Positions 24,507 to 34,067 of a DNA stretch of 43,737 nt are shown piece after piece. The notes under the pieces are model-generated. The model was given only the letters and a program-made list of their open reading frames with translations, had not been told where the DNA came from and searched no databases. The stretch lies in assembly GCA_023411265.1 (NCBI GenBank), contig JAEYOX010000002.1:1-43737 (forward strand). The letters are read 5' to 3'. How positions within the stretch are numbered: position 1 is the stretch's first letter; each line of letters starts with the position of its first letter. This DNA comes from Bacteroidota bacterium (GTDB taxonomy: Bacteria; Bacteroidota; Bacteroidia; Flavobacteriales; Weeksellaceae). The position numbers were made by a program, and so were the translations under genes.

Positions 24507-24639
24507 AGCCTTCTGAATGAATTAAAATTCGCTGCGGATAATACCTAACATTTTGTCTGAAAATCTTAATTTTAACTTCAATTTATTCGCCAATTTAGCC
24601 TGATATGTTGTTTGGCTTCCGTTTTGAAAAACCACCGCT

Positions 24640-25413
24640 ATGCAGAAATACCAGATTTACCCGAAAGCCCTTCTGTATCCATTTCTTATGATTGCCGTGA
24701 TGTGGACAGGGTATTATTTTCAGGTACAAGGGTATTTAGGAAACTGTGCGGGCGCTATTATTCCACTGGTTCCCGCCGGGTTGAAGGGCATTATTTTTTC
24801 CCCTTTTCTGCATGGTGATATAGGGCATTTGCTGAGCAATTCTATTCCTATTGCAGTGCTGATGTTTCTCCTGTATCAGTTTTATTCATTTATTGCCAAT
24901 AGAATTTTTATTTTTGGTTGGCTGTTTACGGGGCTGCTCGTTTGGCTGCTGCCGCCGATTGATATTTTTACAGGGGAATATATGTACACCTGCACTATCG
25001 GAGCTAGCGGAGTGGTGTATGTTTTGGCGTTTTTCCTTTTTTTTAGCGGCGTTTTTCAATGGAATATGAAATTGCTTACCGTTTCTCTTTTAGTGGCTAT
25101 GTATTACGGGAGTTTGATATGGGGTGTTTTTCCGGAAGAATTGTTTTCTACGCTTAATGAGCCCAGTAATATTTCGTGGCAATCTCATCTTTCCGGTGCA
25201 GTTGTAGGTACTGTTCTGGCTTTTTACTTTAAAAATAAAGGCGAGAAAAAAAGAAAATTCATTTGGGAATTTCCCAATTATTACAATGAGAAAGATGATG
25301 AACTGTGGATGCAGTACAGGGAAAATCATCCTGAAGATTTTGAAGATTCTTCACCCCGAAAGAGAGATGAGGTTTGGGAACGCCTTGAAGAATTGAGAAA
25401 AAAAGACGAATAA
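24640..25413 (+). CDS. Rhomboid-family intramembrane serine protease
   Basis: 257 residues with about six membrane helices in residues 10-205 and a charged cytoplasmic C-terminal tail of about 50 residues. Catalytic features are intact: Ser123 in GASG (121-124), His183 in WQSHLSG, and the supporting His63 and Asn67 in HGDIGHLLSN. Rhomboids cut transmembrane segments within the membrane; the substrate is unknown. The typical GxSG motif is present as GASG, so it is unlikely to be an inactive pseudoprotease. It precedes dprA by 29 bases, probably in one transcript. Confidence 0.92.
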   Translation: MQKYQIYPKALLYPFLMIAVMWTGYYFQVQGYLGNCAGAIIPLVPAGLKGIIFSPFLHGDIGHLLSNSIPIAVLMFLLYQFYSFIANRIFIFGWLFTGLLVWLLPPIDIFTGEYMYTCTIGASGVVYVLAFFLFFSGVFQWNMKLLTVSLLVAMYYGSLIWGVFPEELFSTLNEPSNISWQSHLSGAVVGTVLAFYFKNKGEKKRKFIWEFPNYYNEKDDELWMQYRENHPEDFEDSSPRKRDEVWERLEELRKKDE

Positions 25414-25442
25414 TTTTTATCTTTGAATAAATTATTTTTCCC

Positions 25443-26555
25443 ATGTTTACGGATGAACACCTCTATTCCATTGCGCTAAGGCACTGCAGCCAAATTGGTG
25501 ATATTAATTTCTATAAACTCGTGAATGCAGTAGGTTCGGCGAAGGAAGTATGGGGATTTTCCAAGAAAGATCTTGCTGCTATTATTGGAATCGGTGCCAA
25601 AACTATTCATGATATCGGAAATGCTGAATCCATTACATTTGCAGAAAGTGAACTAAAATTCTGTGAAGAACAGCAGATTAAAATTAATCTCCGGCATCTG
25701 GGAGACCTTCCTCATCTGTTGAACGAGTGTGAAGATGCGCCTGCCATCTTATATCAAAAAGGAGAATTTAATAAGAAACTCACCCCTTTGAGCATCGTGG
25801 GAACCCGAAATGCAACCCATTACGGGAAGAAGTTTCTTGAGGATTTTTTTGAAGAAATAAAGACCTGCCAAATTGTATCGATCAGTGGTCTGGCGTTGGG
25901 TATTGATACAGAGGTCCATCAGCAGTCGCTAAAACACAATATTCCTACTGTTGGAGTTCTTGCACATGGTTTTCATACACTTTATCCTCCACGAAACAAG
26001 AAATTATCTGAAAAAATTCTGGAGCAGGAAGGCGTTCTTCTTTCTGAATTTAATTCGTCTCAGAAACCTGACAGAGAGAATTTCATACAGCGAAACAGAA
26101 TTATCGCAGGCCTTTCAGAAACCACTGTTGTAGTAGAAACTGCTTTCGGTGGTGGTTCCGTTAGCACTGCCAATTTTGCGAATAATTACAATAGAGAAGT
26201 GTATGCTTTGCCCGGGAAAATCACAGATAAATTTAGCCAGGGATGCAATCAGCTTATTGCCCAAAATAAGGCAAGAACCATTTCCTCCATCAAAGATCTG
26301 ATTACGGAATTAGGTTTGGATAGGCCAAAATCCAAAATGGGGGAACTGTTTCCTTCTTCAGAAATAAAGGCAATGCTTTCCGATAAGCAGCAGAAAATTT
26401 ATGATATTTTACAAGAGTATGATGCTCCCGTGGGATTGGACGATATATCTGAACAATCCGGATGGCCATCACACAAAGCACTGACGGTTTTATTAGAACT
26501 TGAATTATCAGGCTTCATCAGAACTTTTTCTGGGAAACAGTTTCAGGTAGTTTAA
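25443..26555 (+). CDS. dprA: DNA-processing protein DprA (DNA uptake/RecA loader)
   Basis: 370 residues. DprA binds incoming single-stranded DNA during natural transformation and loads RecA. An N-terminal helical SAM-like region (1-100) is followed by the Rossmann-fold domain with SIVGTRNATHYG (about 118-129), SISGLALGIDTEVHQQSL, TVGVLAHGFHTLYPPRN, and IQRNRIIAGLSE; residues about 315-370 form the C-terminal winged-helix domain. This is the full three-domain version. No other competence gene is nearby. Confidence 0.95.
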   Translation: MFTDEHLYSIALRHCSQIGDINFYKLVNAVGSAKEVWGFSKKDLAAIIGIGAKTIHDIGNAESITFAESELKFCEEQQIKINLRHLGDLPHLLNECEDAPAILYQKGEFNKKLTPLSIVGTRNATHYGKKFLEDFFEEIKTCQIVSISGLALGIDTEVHQQSLKHNIPTVGVLAHGFHTLYPPRNKKLSEKILEQEGVLLSEFNSSQKPDRENFIQRNRIIAGLSETTVVVETAFGGGSVSTANFANNYNREVYALPGKITDKFSQGCNQLIAQNKARTISSIKDLITELGLDRPKSKMGELFPSSEIKAMLSDKQQKIYDILQEYDAPVGLDDISEQSGWPSHKALTVLLELELSGFIRTFSGKQFQVV

Positions 26556-26678
26556 ATTTTTGAAAAGTCATTAATATATCCCGAATGATTTGTTTTTAAC
26601 ACTTTTATCGGTCTTTTTGTGAATTGATTAAATAATCCGCCTAAAATTATTAAATATTCACTAAAATGAAAAATAATC

Positions 26679-26709
26679 TTTGGAAGTCCTGAAAAAAAAA
26701 CTAAATTTG
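26679..26709 (+). promoter_or_regulatory. gdhA promoter, TTTG-N19-TAAATTTG
   Basis: TTTG at 26679-26682 and TAAATTTG at 26702-26709 with exactly 19 bases between them, the best promoter match in the window. The ATG is 22 bases after the -7 box. Confidence 0.85.
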
Positions 26710-26722
26710 TTGTAATCAACAA
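26707..26722. repeat. Inverted repeat at the gdhA transcription start
   Basis: TTGTTG (26707-26712), spacer TAAT, CAACAA (26717-26722). It overlaps the last bases of the -7 box and the expected start of transcription, a position suited to a repressor, or to a small 5' hairpin in the mRNA. Confidence 0.5.
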
Positions 26723-26731
26723 CATCCACCT

Positions 26732-28090
26732 ATGGAAGATTATAACGTAGATCAAAAAATTCAGGATTTTATCGCTAAAGTAGAAGCGAAAAATCCCAAC
26801 GAACCGGAGTTTCTACAAGCTGTAAAAGAAGTTGCAGTTACCGTGATTCCGTTTATAGAAAGCCGAAAAGACTATCAGGGAATGAAACTTCTTGAAAGAA
26901 TGGTTGAGGCTGAAAGAATAATCATTTTCAGGGTCCCCTGGGTAGATGATAAAGGTGAAATTCATGTGAACCGTGGTTTCAGAATTCAAATGAATTCGGC
27001 TATTGGGCCTTACAAGGGGGGAATCCGTTTTCATCCTACCGTGAATCTTTCTGTTTTGAAATTTCTGGCTTTCGAGCAGGTTTTTAAAAATTCTCTTACC
27101 ACACTTCCGATGGGAGGCGGCAAGGGCGGCTCAGATTTCGATCCTCAGGGGAAATCAAATATGGAAATCATGCGTTTTTGTCAGGCATTTATGACTGAGC
27201 TTTGTAAGCATGTAGGCCCGGAAACCGATGTGCCGGCGGGAGATATTGGGGTAGGGGCCAGAGAAATAGGCTACCTGTTCGGACAATATAAGAAAGTGCG
27301 AAATGAGTTTTCAGGAGTGCTCACCGGAAAAGGTTTAGCGTATGGCGGATCATTAATCCGCCCTGAAGCAACGGGCTATGGTGTGGTCTATTTCTGTGAA
27401 CAAATGCTGAGTACCATTAATGAGAAAATAGAAGGAAAGGTATTTGCTGTTTCAGGTTTTGGGAATGTAGCTTGGGGCGTTATTAAAAAAGTTACCGAAT
27501 TAGGCGGAAAAGTAGTCACTATTTCCGGGCCTGATGGTTTTGTTTACGATGAAGCGGGAATTAGTGGTGAAAAGATTGAATATTTATTGGAACTCAGATC
27601 TTCTGGCAATAATAGGGCGGAAGATTATGTCACCAGGTATCCGGAAGCCAAGTTTTTTGCCGGAAAAAGACCGTGGGAAATTAAGTGTGATGTAGCCATT
27701 CCTGCCGCTACGCAAAATGAACTGGATCTTGAAGATGCTAAAAAATTGGTTAACAACGGTTTGATCTGTATCACAGAGGCTGCAAATATGCCTTGTAATT
27801 TGGATGCGATTAATTATTTTCTGGAAAATAAAGTACTTTTCAGTCCGGGGAAGGCATCGAACGCCGGAGGTGTAGCTACTTCCGGTCTCGAAATGACCCA
27901 GAATTCGATCCGTCTAAACTGGACTTCCGAAGAAGTGGATGCCCGATTAAAAGAAATTATGGTAGGAATTCATAAGGCTTGCAGAAATTATGGTAAAGAA
28001 GAAGATGGTTATGTGAATTACGTAAAAGGTGCCAATATCGCTGGATTTGTAAAAGTAGCCGAAGCAATGCTGGCGCAAGGTGTGGTCTAA
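26732..28090 (+). CDS. gdhA: NADP-specific glutamate dehydrogenase
   Basis: 452 residues, the size of the hexameric NADP-type enzyme that makes glutamate from 2-oxoglutarate and ammonia. The catalytic Lys131 lies in PMGGGKGGSDFDPQGKSN and Asp171 in PAGDIGVGAREIG; the Rossmann domain follows with VSGFGNVAWG. The coenzyme preference is inferred from the overall family pattern. It is monocistronic, between a strong promoter and a strong bidirectional terminator. It is functionally paired with the glutamine synthetase III gene about 12 kb away. Confidence 0.96.
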   Translation: MEDYNVDQKIQDFIAKVEAKNPNEPEFLQAVKEVAVTVIPFIESRKDYQGMKLLERMVEAERIIIFRVPWVDDKGEIHVNRGFRIQMNSAIGPYKGGIRFHPTVNLSVLKFLAFEQVFKNSLTTLPMGGGKGGSDFDPQGKSNMEIMRFCQAFMTELCKHVGPETDVPAGDIGVGAREIGYLFGQYKKVRNEFSGVLTGKGLAYGGSLIRPEATGYGVVYFCEQMLSTINEKIEGKVFAVSGFGNVAWGVIKKVTELGGKVVTISGPDGFVYDEAGISGEKIEYLLELRSSGNNRAEDYVTRYPEAKFFAGKRPWEIKCDVAIPAATQNELDLEDAKKLVNNGLICITEAANMPCNLDAINYFLENKVLFSPGKASNAGGVATSGLEMTQNSIRLNWTSEEVDARLKEIMVGIHKACRNYGKEEDGYVNYVKGANIAGFVKVAEAMLAQGVV

Positions 28091-28119
28091 CAATAGGTCC
28101 AGATTTATTTCGGGTATTA

Positions 28120-28157
28120 AAATAAATTGCCTCCTATACTGGGAGGCAATTTATTTT
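28120..28157. terminator. Bidirectional terminator between gdhA and the secreted nuclease-like gene
   Basis: AAATAAATTGCCTCC (28120-28134) pairs with GGAGGCAATTTATTT (28142-28156) around a seven-base loop. A 15-base perfect stem between two convergent genes. Confidence 0.92.
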
Positions 28158-28166
28158 ATTTATTAT

Positions 28167-29360
28167 TTATTGAGCTTCTCGCTGTACGATAACAAACGCG
28201 GGGAAGTGGTCGCTATATCCACCTGTAAAGGTATCGCCACTCCATGAACGGAAAGGATAACCTTTAAAATTTCCTTGCTTGGTAATCAGGTATCGAGGCG
28301 CATACACTTCCGTTTTATAAACAGAATATTCTTTCCCTACTGTCTCTGATATCAAGTTTTGAGATACAATAATCTGATCAAACAAATTGGGCGCATCCCG
28401 GTAAGCCAAAGATGCGACACCTCTTTTATAAAGCGGATACATTAAATTCAGATATGGCTTTTCCGGGCTTAAATCTTTTGGCGTGTAAGCTGCCTTTAGA
28501 TGATCCTTCAAGCTGCCGCTCACAGGATCATCGTTAAAATCTCCCATTGCGAAAAGTTTTGTGTTTGGATTTTTGGAAATAATATCATCCATTTCTTTTT
28601 TCAAAACAGTAGCCGCTGCATTTCTTTTCGGCGCGGAAGCTGCTTCTCCACCACTTCTGGATGGCCAGTGATTGACAAAAAATGCTACTCTTTCATTGTC
28701 CAGATAACCAATTACCACCAAGATATCGCGGGTGTAAGATCGTTTTCCGTCTGGATTAAAAATAGGAACTTCCTTTTTATACGATGAGGTCGGAGTGAAT
28801 CTTCTTTTCTGATAAATAAGCCCTACATCCACCCCGCGGTAATCATATGAATTGTAATGGATAATTCCGTAATCGTGTTTTGCCAAAGACGGCTGCTTGA
28901 TGAGATCTTCGATCACTTGACGGTTTTCTACCTCCAGAAGTCCTACAACCACCGGGGCGGTGTTGGTATACTGAACTCCTAATTCTGAAATAACACGGGC
29001 AGAGTTTTCGAGTTTTTTTCTGTAAACGTTCGTGTTGTAATTTTTTGCACTCTTGGGAGTAAACTCTTCTGACTGACCTTGACGTCTGATTACTTTCTTG
29101 CCGATCAATGCTTCATTATTCCAAGGCCCGAAATATTCTTCAGTAACTTCTAGAAGAGGAATAGAATCCACCGGAATGCTTCTGTGAAATGCAGGATTAG
29201 TCATACTTTTGGTACCGTCTATATAATCAGCCGACTGTATAGTGTCCCAAAGATTTTCAACATTCATAAAACCAATGGTGGCTACTTTCCGCAGTTGACG
29301 GTCTTGGGAGAAACCTAAGAAAAAAACAGAAAGCGATAGTACAATAAATAATTTTTTCAT
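28167..29360 (-). CDS. Secreted endonuclease/exonuclease/phosphatase (DNase I-like) family enzyme
   Basis: 397 residues with a signal peptide (1-19, ending LGFSQ). The EEP fold is well marked: metal ligand region FMNVENLWD (Asn33, Glu35), Glu143 in GLLEVEN, His231 in VNHWPSR, Asp274 and Asn276 in GDFNDDP, and Asp384-His385 in SDHFPAF, so the catalytic set looks complete. Family members cut DNA, RNA, phospholipid or sugar phosphoesters; export suggests an extracellular or periplasmic substrate. It is divergent from a TonB-dependent receptor and a DUF5689 lipoprotein across 237 bases, which suggests a shared role. No membrane anchor is visible. Confidence 0.9.
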   Translation of the reverse strand: MKKLFIVLSLSVFFLGFSQDRQLRKVATIGFMNVENLWDTIQSADYIDGTKSMTNPAFHRSIPVDSIPLLEVTEEYFGPWNNEALIGKKVIRRQGQSEEFTPKSAKNYNTNVYRKKLENSARVISELGVQYTNTAPVVVGLLEVENRQVIEDLIKQPSLAKHDYGIIHYNSYDYRGVDVGLIYQKRRFTPTSSYKKEVPIFNPDGKRSYTRDILVVIGYLDNERVAFFVNHWPSRSGGEAASAPKRNAAATVLKKEMDDIISKNPNTKLFAMGDFNDDPVSGSLKDHLKAAYTPKDLSPEKPYLNLMYPLYKRGVASLAYRDAPNLFDQIIVSQNLISETVGKEYSVYKTEVYAPRYLITKQGNFKGYPFRSWSGDTFTGGYSDHFPAFVIVQREAQ

Positions 29361-29381
29361 TTTATATTAAATATTCATTTG

Positions 29382-29389
29382 CAAAAGTA
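29382..29389 (-). promoter_or_regulatory. -7 promoter box of the secreted EEP gene
   Basis: Reads TACTTTTG on the - strand, 21 bases before the ATG at 29360. No clear -33 element. Confidence 0.55.
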
Positions 29390-29512
29390 ATTCAAATTTA
29401 AATAAGAGCAATTTTAATAATTAGTAATTTTATAGGACAAAATATCAAATAATATTTGGCATTAGATGATGATCAAAATCACATGTTAAAAATATTTAAT
29501 CTAAAAAGATTA

Positions 29513-29539
29513 TATATTTGGAAATAAGGTGTAAATTTG
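29513..29539 (+). promoter_or_regulatory. Two candidate -7 boxes for the TonB-receptor operon
   Basis: TATATTTG at 29513-29520 and TAAATTTG at 29532-29539 both fit TAnnTTTG, 19 bases apart. The second also has the TTTG of the first 11 bases upstream, too close for a normal -33. Either could be used; the leader to the ATG at 29598 would be roughly 50-70 bases. Confidence 0.5.
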
Positions 29540-29597
29540 TGCCCCACTTTAAATAGCTGGAAATTAGCATATAAAAAGCAATTAAATTATAGAACTT

Positions 29598-32462
29598 ATG
29601 TTTAAAAGGTTATCATTAATCACCATGTTTACACTGCTTCCCGCATCGTATTACTTTGCGCAGACTACAGTGTATGGCTACCTGAAAGATGCTGATGCGA
29701 AACCTGTAGAAAATGCTGAAATTGACCTGAAAGGAACTGAGGGGGATGTTACAGCAGACAAAATCGGGTACTTTCAGTTTGTAGATCTCATGCCAGGCCA
29801 CTATCAGGTCGTCATTACAAAACCGAATTTTGAGACTAAAATTCTGGAATTTGACATAACGGCGGATGAGAAAAGAAGAGACTTAGGAGTCATTACTTTA
29901 TATTCTGCTTTGACGGGGCCTGAACAGGGGCTTGCCTTTATTGAAAGCACAGGAGATGAAGAAAACTCCAGCCAGGCTTCTACGGTGGGACTTCTGCAGT
30001 CTTCTCAGGATGTTTTCAGCAGAATTGCAGCGTTCGATTTAGGAGCATACTGGTTCAGACCAAGAGGGATTGACGGTAGAAATGGCGAAGTGATGATGAA
30101 TGGTGTTTCCATGATAAAATCTGACAACGGAAATGTAGACTTCGGAAATTGGGGAGGACTGAATGAGATCACTCGTTATCCCGAAATAGCTGCTAACCAT
30201 TCTCCTTCAGAATATGCCTTCGGAGGAGTGAGCTCTGTGATTTATAAAAATACAAAAGCCAGCGATTATCGTAAAGGCTTTCAGTTTACACAATCGCTCA
30301 CCAACAGAAATTATAGAAACCGAACTTCGCTGCGGTACAGCTCCGGGATGAACAGCAAAGGCTGGGCTTTCACGGTGATGGGCGCCAGAAGATGGGCTCA
30401 GGAGGGGATACAGGAAGGAACTTTTTATGATGCCTACGGCGGTTTTATTGGGATTGAAAAGAAAATCAACGATAAGCATACCATTACTTTCAACGCTATC
30501 GGTGCGCCTTATAAAAGATCTACTTCCAGCCCGAGTACGCAGGAAGTTTACAATTACAGAGGAGTTCATTACAATTCCTACTGGGGTTATCAGGATGGAG
30601 AAAAAAGAAGTGAAAGGGTAAGACAAGGCTTCCAGCCCATTTTACAATTGCAGGATTTCCTTAAATTAAGCGATAAATCAAGCTTGTGGACTACCGTTTC
30701 TTACCAGTTTGGAAAAGATAAAGCTTCCCGTTTAGACTGGCAAAACGTACCGAACCCGTCGCCTACGTATTATAGAGACTTACCGAGTTTCTATGCTAAT
30801 CAAATTCAAGAGGCATTAGCTACAGATCCAGCGGCTGATGTTTCAGGATTGCACACAGCTTTACAAACAGCTCAGCAAGCTTGGGCTAGCGGAGATCCAA
30901 CAGTTACACAGATTAATTGGGATCAAATTTACAGAAATAACGCAGCTCAGCCAATTATTTCAAAATATGGTGTAACGGGAAGAAGATCCGTTGTTTATCA
31001 GGTAAACGATGTGTCCGATGATAAAATCTGGAATGCAGGTACGCATTTCGAGCACAATTTTAATGATGTTACTCGTTTTATCCTTAATCTTTCTTATCAG
31101 AATTACAGAGCAGATCAATACAGAGAAATCAAAGACCTTTTAGGAGGTGATTTTGCCTTTAATATTGATCCTTTTGCAAGTAGAAACCAACCCGGAAAAT
31201 CCGGTTTTTTGAATGAAGGAGAATCCAATGTAGCTAAAAGAGAAGGTGATAAAATTGGGTATGATTATACTTTCAGAAGACAGGAAGTGAAACTAAATCC
31301 GGGTCTGAAATTTTCCACTTCTAAATGGGATATTTTTGTTTCTGCTATGGCAGGATACTCCAGTTCCAGCAGAGAAGGAATGTTCAGACATTATTTGTAT
31401 AAAGATTCATTCGGGAAAAGCAAGGATTATGAATTCTGGAACTACGGTTTGAAAGGACAAGCGATTTACAGACTGGACGGTAGAAATTTCTTCGTTTATA
31501 ATGGAGCTGCTTTTAACCAGGCACCGTTTTTGGAAGATCTTTTTATCAACCCGAGAGTGAACTCCTCTGTTGCACCCAATGTTAAGAGTACCGTGTATTA
31601 TGCCAATGACCTTAGCTATGTCCTGAATTCGCCGTTTGTTAAAATGAGACTTACAGGTTTTATAGTGGACAGCGAAAATGAAACCAATGTACAGCGTTTC
31701 TTTGCAGACGGTATTCAGTTGGAAACTACCGATGACCAAGGAAATGTAACCCCATTGCAGAGTGCTTTTGTAACTCAGGTAATGTCGAACGTAGAAAAAA
31801 GAAACATGGGTGTAGAACTCGGTGTTTCCTATAAACTGACACCGTCCTGGGAACTTCAGGGATTGGCGAGTTACGGTCAGTACACATATAAGAATAATCC
31901 TGAAACCTATTTTGCTTCGGATGCGGCGGGAGTTTTTGCAGATGGAAATTCATTCCTTGAACTGGGTAAAGCTTATCTGGACGGGTACAGACAGGGTGGC
32001 ACTCCACAACAGGGCTATTCCTTAGGAATTCGGTATAATTCACCTAAATACTGGTGGATTGGAGCTAATTGGAATTATCTGGATGATAATTATCTGGATC
32101 CATCAGCGATCATCAGGTCCGAAAGATTTGTACAGAATCCCGAAACTTCTACACCGTTTGCAGGAATCACCGAAAGTGAACTTAGAAGATTGCTTCAGCC
32201 CCACAAGTTGCCGTCTGCTTTCTTTATCAATGCCAATGTCGGAAAATCTTGGTTGTTAGGAAAGTACTATGTCCTTATTACCGCTTCCGTAAATAATATT
32301 CTGGATAATACGGACTATATAACCGGCGGTTTCGAACAAACCAGAAACGTCGCATTTCCTGGATTTATGCAGGATCAGGACAGAGAATTCACCCAGTTCG
32401 GACCGAAATACTGGTACACGCAAGGACGTTCTTACTTTATTAATTTACAACTTAGATTTTAA
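29598..32462 (+). CDS. TonB-dependent outer-membrane receptor with CarboxypepD-regulatory-like domain
   Basis: 954 residues. A signal peptide ends near YYFAQ (residue 22); residues about 23-105 form a carboxypeptidase-D regulatory-like sandwich (VYGYLKDADAKPVENAEIDL, then GHYQVVITKPNFE); a plug-like region and a long beta-barrel follow. The chain ends in alternating residues with terminal Phe (INLQLRF), the usual outer-membrane-protein signature. The substrate cannot be read from the sequence. A DUF5689 lipoprotein gene follows 33 bases later in the place where sugar systems have susD, and an exported EEP-fold enzyme is divergent. I see no SusD homologue, which argues against a classical glycan locus. 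Confidence 0.9.
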   Translation: MFKRLSLITMFTLLPASYYFAQTTVYGYLKDADAKPVENAEIDLKGTEGDVTADKIGYFQFVDLMPGHYQVVITKPNFETKILEFDITADEKRRDLGVITLYSALTGPEQGLAFIESTGDEENSSQASTVGLLQSSQDVFSRIAAFDLGAYWFRPRGIDGRNGEVMMNGVSMIKSDNGNVDFGNWGGLNEITRYPEIAANHSPSEYAFGGVSSVIYKNTKASDYRKGFQFTQSLTNRNYRNRTSLRYSSGMNSKGWAFTVMGARRWAQEGIQEGTFYDAYGGFIGIEKKINDKHTITFNAIGAPYKRSTSSPSTQEVYNYRGVHYNSYWGYQDGEKRSERVRQGFQPILQLQDFLKLSDKSSLWTTVSYQFGKDKASRLDWQNVPNPSPTYYRDLPSFYANQIQEALATDPAADVSGLHTALQTAQQAWASGDPTVTQINWDQIYRNNAAQPIISKYGVTGRRSVVYQVNDVSDDKIWNAGTHFEHNFNDVTRFILNLSYQNYRADQYREIKDLLGGDFAFNIDPFASRNQPGKSGFLNEGESNVAKREGDKIGYDYTFRRQEVKLNPGLKFSTSKWDIFVSAMAGYSSSSREGMFRHYLYKDSFGKSKDYEFWNYGLKGQAIYRLDGRNFFVYNGAAFNQAPFLEDLFINPRVNSSVAPNVKSTVYYANDLSYVLNSPFVKMRLTGFIVDSENETNVQRFFADGIQLETTDDQGNVTPLQSAFVTQVMSNVEKRNMGVELGVSYKLTPSWELQGLASYGQYTYKNNPETYFASDAAGVFADGNSFLELGKAYLDGYRQGGTPQQGYSLGIRYNSPKYWWIGANWNYLDDNYLDPSAIIRSERFVQNPETSTPFAGITESELRRLLQPHKLPSAFFINANVGKSWLLGKYYVLITASVNNILDNTDYITGGFEQTRNVAFPGFMQDQDREFTQFGPKYWYTQGRSYFINLQLRF

Positions 32463-32495
32463 TTACTTTTACATTCATACTAAAAATAATAAACA

Positions 32496-33902
32496 ATGAA
32501 TATCAAAAATCTTTTAAAAACAGCATTAAGTATTGTATTTGCTACGGCTACATTAGCTTCCTGCGTGCACAATGACGACTGGGATACCCCGCCGATCAAC
32601 TGTGAAAATAAATTTGCTGCGCCAACCATCTCTCTGAAGGATTTCGTCGCAATGGCTCCAGCTTCTGGAACGATCAAGTTTCCTGAAGGAAATGGCGCTG
32701 CTGATATAATTATTGATGGTTATGTAGTATCTTCCGATGAACATGGTAATTTTTATAAAACCATTTCATTCCAAGATGCCCCATCGAATCCAACAGCGGG
32801 TTTACAGATTGAAATAGATAAATCAGGTAATTTTGCAGATTATCCGGTTGGATCACACATTCGCATTAGAGTAAATGGCTTAGTATTGGGCTTAGACAGA
32901 GGAACGGTGAAACTGGGTTCCGTAGACCCTAATTTTGCTATCGGTAGAATCCCCGGAGCATTGGTGTCCAAATATATTTCCGGAGTTTGTAATGGGAATA
33001 TGATGGACATTCAGGAGATCACACCCCTTCCCTTAGCAAGCCTAACAGAGGCTAAAGATCCTCAATATATCAATATGCTGGTTTCGGTACCTAACGTACA
33101 GTTTCCGATCACACTTTTATATCCTGAAGCAAACCACAAAACATATTTGGAATATACGGGAGGAATTGCGGCCGATACAGACAGAGCAGTGGAAGATGCA
33201 ACAGGGGGTTCTGCAATTATCAGAAATTCCGCATTTGTGACTTTCGGTAAAACTTTGCTGCCCAAAGAAAGTGGAACTCTTACTTTCGTGGTGAGCCGTT
33301 ACAATTCTAACTTTCAAATGCTGATTAGAGGTACGGAAGATGTTGATTTTTCACAACCAAGATTTGATGCTACTCCGGTAAAAGGAGGTACCGATATTCA
33401 GTATCTGGGGAATTTTACAGAGAACTTTGAAAGTTACAGTCCGGTGAATCAAGAGGTTTTTCCGAGATACATCAATGATCCATTCCTTGGAAACAGATAT
33501 TGGCAACTGAAAGAATTCGGCGGAAATAAATACATCCAGTTGAGCGCTAATGCAGGACAGGGTGCTTATACAACCTATTTTATCGTTCCTGTAGATTTTA
33601 CAACTGCTAATCAGTTTTCGTTCCGAGTTAATGTTGGATTCCATAACGGTAATGTACTGAAGGTATATACTTCCACAGATTATGTTCCTTTAGGAGATAT
33701 TTCTGCTGCAACGCTGACGGATATTACTTCCAGTTTCACAATTCCAACAACGCCGTCATCAGGATATGGTGTGTTGACCAATGCAGGAGTGCATACTTTC
33801 AATCCGGCATTGCAGGGTAACGGATTTGTGATCTTTGAATATTCCGGGGCAAATCCAGGTGCTACCACTACTATCCAATTGGATGATATTACAGTAAATT
33901 AA
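32496..33902 (+). CDS. DUF5689 surface lipoprotein, partner of the TonB receptor
   Basis: 468 residues. The lipoprotein signal ends TLASC with Cys23 as the lipid site. Residues about 40-290 match the DUF5689 pattern as I remember it (IDGYVVSSDEHGNFYKTISFQD, then GSHIRIRVNGLVLGLDRG), which looks like an OB-fold similar to those attached to secreted nucleases. Residues about 305-468 look like a carbohydrate-binding-type jelly roll (choice-of-anchor J-like). It is probably a surface-exposed ligand-binding protein cooperating with the upstream receptor. The fold statements are inference from sequence patterns. Confidence 0.82.
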   Translation: MNIKNLLKTALSIVFATATLASCVHNDDWDTPPINCENKFAAPTISLKDFVAMAPASGTIKFPEGNGAADIIIDGYVVSSDEHGNFYKTISFQDAPSNPTAGLQIEIDKSGNFADYPVGSHIRIRVNGLVLGLDRGTVKLGSVDPNFAIGRIPGALVSKYISGVCNGNMMDIQEITPLPLASLTEAKDPQYINMLVSVPNVQFPITLLYPEANHKTYLEYTGGIAADTDRAVEDATGGSAIIRNSAFVTFGKTLLPKESGTLTFVVSRYNSNFQMLIRGTEDVDFSQPRFDATPVKGGTDIQYLGNFTENFESYSPVNQEVFPRYINDPFLGNRYWQLKEFGGNKYIQLSANAGQGAYTTYFIVPVDFTTANQFSFRVNVGFHNGNVLKVYTSTDYVPLGDISAATLTDITSSFTIPTTPSSGYGVLTNAGVHTFNPALQGNGFVIFEYSGANPGATTTIQLDDITVN

Positions 33903-33945
33903 GATGCTAATTATAGTTCATTAATTTAAACCACAATATAAAATG

Positions 33946-33974
33946 AAAACTGCTCTGAAAGGGGCAGTTTTTTT
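33946..33974 (+). terminator. Terminator of the receptor-lipoprotein operon
   Basis: AACTGCTC (33948-33955) and GGGCAGTT (33962-33969) form a stem with one G-T pair, followed by a run of seven T (33968-33974), 45 bases after the stop. Confidence 0.85.
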
Positions 33975-34067
33975 GTTGAATAGTTTAAGAACAATGGAAT
34001 CAAAATTAAATCAGTCCTTCCAAAATGCTTTAGTTCTACGCCGAGCTTAAAGAAACTAAATACACAA

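Noticed and set aside
30207..30626. A 139-codon - strand frame within the TonB receptor gene
   Set aside because: Antisense to a continuous receptor frame; no independent evidence.
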